From positions 115,137-179,136 of the forward strand of contig NZ_JADMJO010000014.1 in assembly GCF_018780385.1 (NCBI RefSeq): a stretch of DNA of 64,000 nucleotides, written 5' to 3'. The translations under genes were made by a program, and so were the position numbers. Source of the stretch: Hydrogenophaga sp. (GTDB taxonomy: Bacteria > Pseudomonadota > Gammaproteobacteria > Burkholderiales > Burkholderiaceae_C). Below the pieces are notes generated by a model. That model searched no databases. It saw only the letters and a program-made list of their open reading frames with translations, and had not been told where the DNA came from. Shown piece after piece: positions 62,052 to 64,000 of this stretch; the stretch's first letter is position 1; each line of letters begins with the position of its first letter.

Positions 62052-62093
62052 GAAGGTCTCCGGAAAGTGGGGCGTGGCATCTGAGGTGCGCGG

Positions 62094-63722
62094 TCAGGGG
62101 TTCTTGATCTCTGCGCCCTTGCGCAGGTAGAACCACCAGTTCAGCACCAGGCAAACGGCGTAGAAGATGGCGAAGCCGTACATGGCGACCTGCGGTGTGC
62201 CGGCCTTGATCTGCGCGCCGATCACCACCGGCGCGATGAAGGCGCCGTAGGCAGCCACGGCCGAGGTCCAGCCCAGCACGGGGCCGGCCTGCTGGCGGTC
62301 GAAGATGACGCCGATGGTGCGGAAGGTCGAGCCGTTGCCGATGCCGCTGGCAAAGAACAGCACGATGAACAGGCCGATGAAGGCGGGGAAGTACTGCTCG
62401 GGCGTGGCCGAGCCGTAGGCCTGCATCATCACGTAGCCCACCGCGACGGAGGCCAGCACCATCACCGCCGAGATGACCTGGGTGACGATGGAGCCACCAA
62501 CCTTGTCGGAAATCCAGCCACCGATGGGGCGCACCGCGGCGCCGACGAAGGGACCGATCCACGCGTAGGTGAGGGCTGACGGCGCGTTCGGGTTTTTCAG
62601 CGTGTGCGTCATCACGCCGGCGGCGTCCGCCACGTGCTGGAAGCCGAAGATCACCGTGATGGCCAGCGGCAGCACCATCGAGAAACCGATGAAGGAGCCG
62701 AAGGTGACGATGTAGAGCGCGGTGAGCGACCAGGTGTGCTTGTTGCGGAAGATCGCGAACTGCTTGGCCACGTTCTCCTTCATGGCACCGAAGGCGGCCA
62801 CGCGCATCATGAGCAGCGCCAGGGCGATGTCCAGCGGGATGGCGATCCACATGTTCAGGATGCCCAGACCGGTGGGGGCCGGCAGGTACAGCCAGAGCAT
62901 GAAGACGGCCGGGATGAAGGCCAGGGTGTAGAGGTAGGTGACCTTGGCGAACGCGACCAGCGGGTGGCCGGTGTCGGGCGACACGGTCTTGAGGTTGTTC
63001 ATGCCGAACCAGGCCAGGATCGACAGCGGCACCAGCGAGATCACCCAGGCGAAGCCCGCGTTCTGGATCCAGGTGGGCGTGCCGGCGGCGATCTTGCCGA
63101 AGATCCAGCCGCTGTCTTTCACCAGCGTCATGGGCTCGCCGCCGAAGGCGCCGAGCAAGGGCAGCGTCATCACGAGCGGGATGACGATCTGCATCGTCGT
63201 CACACCGAAGTTGCCCAGGCCGGCGTTCAGACCCAGCGCCGTGCCCTGCAGCCGCTTCGGAAAGAAGGTGCTGATGTTGGACATGCTGGAGGCGAAGTTG
63301 CCGCCCCCCACGCCGGACCACAGCGCCAGCAGCTGGAACGACCACAGCGGCCACTCGGGGTGCTGCAGCGCAAAGCCGGTGCCGATGGCCGGGGCCAGCA
63401 GCATCGCCGTGGTGAGGAAGATGGTGTTGCGCCCACCGGCCAGGCGCACCAGGAAGGAGGCCGGGATGCGCATGGTGGCGCCCGAGATGCCGGCGATGGC
63501 GGTCAGCGTGAACAGCTCGGCCTGGGTGAAGGGGAAGCCCAGGTTGAGCATCTGCACCGTGATGATTCCCCACATGCCCCAGACGGCGAAGCCGCACAGC
63601 AAAGCCGGCACGGAGATCCAAAGGTTGCGGTAGGCGACGCGTTTGCCGGTGCTGTTCCAGAACTGTTCGTCCTCAGGGCGCCAGTCCGCAATATCCGGAC
63701 CGACTTTGGTGTTCGTGTTCAT
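62094..63722 (-). CDS. narK: Nitrate/nitrite transporter (MFS, NarK family)
   Basis: 542 residues, about 12 to 14 hydrophobic helices of the major facilitator fold. The nitrate signature regions are recognisable: GVGGGNFASSMSNISTFFPKRLQGTALGLNAGLGNFGV in the N-half and GIGNGSTFRTIGVIF in the C-half. The insert after helix 5 (about 175-220) and the length mark it as the longer NarK2-type nitrite/nitrate antiporter form. First or second gene of the nar operon, with 24 bases between it and the narK-type gene upstream. Confidence 0.93.
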   Translation of the reverse strand: MNTNTKVGPDIADWRPEDEQFWNSTGKRVAYRNLWISVPALLCGFAVWGMWGIITVQMLNLGFPFTQAELFTLTAIAGISGATMRIPASFLVRLAGGRNTIFLTTAMLLAPAIGTGFALQHPEWPLWSFQLLALWSGVGGGNFASSMSNISTFFPKRLQGTALGLNAGLGNFGVTTMQIVIPLVMTLPLLGAFGGEPMTLVKDSGWIFGKIAAGTPTWIQNAGFAWVISLVPLSILAWFGMNNLKTVSPDTGHPLVAFAKVTYLYTLAFIPAVFMLWLYLPAPTGLGILNMWIAIPLDIALALLMMRVAAFGAMKENVAKQFAIFRNKHTWSLTALYIVTFGSFIGFSMVLPLAITVIFGFQHVADAAGVMTHTLKNPNAPSALTYAWIGPFVGAAVRPIGGWISDKVGGSIVTQVISAVMVLASVAVGYVMMQAYGSATPEQYFPAFIGLFIVLFFASGIGNGSTFRTIGVIFDRQQAGPVLGWTSAVAAYGAFIAPVVIGAQIKAGTPQVAMYGFAIFYAVCLVLNWWFYLRKGAEIKNP

Positions 63723-63746
63723 GGTGGTGTTGGCCGACGCGTGGGG

Positions 63747-64000
63747 TCAGCTTTGAAGGGAAAAAGGTTTGGCGTTGGCGCCCATGACCTCGGTCTGGCG
63801 CACCTCGGTCCAGTACATCCAGATGAGCGACACCCAGACCACGCCGTACATCAGCATGAAGGCGCTGGAACGGATGCCGGTGATGTCCATCAGCGCGCCG
63901 AACAGGATGGGCAGCACGAAGCCGCCGAGGCCACCGGCCAGGCCCACGATGCCGCTGATGGCGCCGATGTTTTTCGGGTAGTCGTCGCTGATGTACTTGA
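63747..64000 (-). CDS. Second NarK-family transporter, 5' end beyond window
   Basis: C-terminal 83 residues of an MFS nitrate/nitrite porter. IGAISGIVGLAGGLGGFVLPILFGALMDITGIRSS matches the last helices of the NarK1-type nitrate/proton symporter, and the following helix ends in YWTEVRQTEVMG. The frame is open to the window edge, so the start and promoter (where FNR or NarL sites would be expected) are outside. A tandem narK1-narK2 arrangement is common in denitrifying betaproteobacteria. Confidence 0.88.
   Translation of the reverse strand, partial: KYISDDYPKNIGAISGIVGLAGGLGGFVLPILFGALMDITGIRSSAFMLMYGVVWVSLIWMYWTEVRQTEVMGANAKPFSLQS

Noticed and set aside
58221..62084. 1287-codon plus-strand frame antisense to narG
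   Set aside because: Same kind of composition artefact; narG on the other strand has every catalytic motif in place.

Overview
The window is high-GC, densely packed bacterial DNA. Gene content and family resemblance point to a betaproteobacterium of the Burkholderiales, most likely Comamonadaceae (Hydrogenophaga/Acidovorax-like). The supporting features are a narK-narK-narG-H-J-I cluster with a parvulin, a class II ribonucleotide reductase, an orphan tripartite-tricarboxylate (Bug) receptor, a 3-hydroxybenzoate/gentisate cluster, and short GC-rich C5/G5 hairpin repeats of a kind I associate with that family. The assignment is inference; no rRNA or tRNA is present to confirm it. I see no prophage, complete IS element or CRISPR array.

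Layout. 1-8.4 kb: the end of a patatin-like lipase; corA behind a structured leader with a possible proline-containing leader peptide; mtnN-fadD; a large PAS-rich hybrid kinase. 8.5-11.4 kb: the proton-translocating transhydrogenase pntAa-pntAb-pntB. 11.5-20.3 kb: an amino-acid/organosulfur locus (D-amino-acid dehydrogenase-like, Bug receptor, divergent SDR, DapA-family lyase, Cys/Met-type PLP lyase) facing an Lrp-type regulator, a BisC-type S-oxide reductase and a Nudix hydrolase. 20.3-27.0 kb: two sensor kinases around an AT-rich intergenic region, a two-receiver response regulator and a DUF3422 membrane protein. 27.0-31.9 kb: a Fur-box-controlled siderophore receptor with three membrane proteins (DUF3649, PepSY reductase-like, DUF3325). 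31.9-38.6 kb: mnmA, a polyamine-type ABC transporter, a PepSY/cytochrome b561 pair and arfB. 38.8-43.1 kb: hemerythrin and FMN-binding sensor-like proteins, then a TetR regulator and hydrolase that share a matched operator. 43.1-43.4 kb: a 268-bp element with perfect 31-bp terminal inverted repeats. 43.4-46.9 kb: MarR regulator and 3-hydroxybenzoate 6-monooxygenase, gentisate dioxygenase and fumarylpyruvate hydrolase. 46.9-52.2 kb: an nrdJ operon in which nrdJ carries an intein. 52.3-64 kb: a flavin oxidoreductase, a carbonic anhydrase and the respiratory nitrate reductase operon, running off the right edge in a second narK.

Themes. The window combines anaerobic or microaerobic respiration (nitrate reductase, oxygen-independent NrdJ, hemerythrins, FMN/GAF sensor, S-oxide reductase), iron acquisition, and aromatic and amino-acid catabolism. 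The items most worth following are the intein placed exactly before the catalytic Cys of NrdJ and ending in Gly-Gln instead of His-Asn, the corA leader, the TetR two-operator circuit with a probably leaderless repressor mRNA, and the MITE-like palindromic element.
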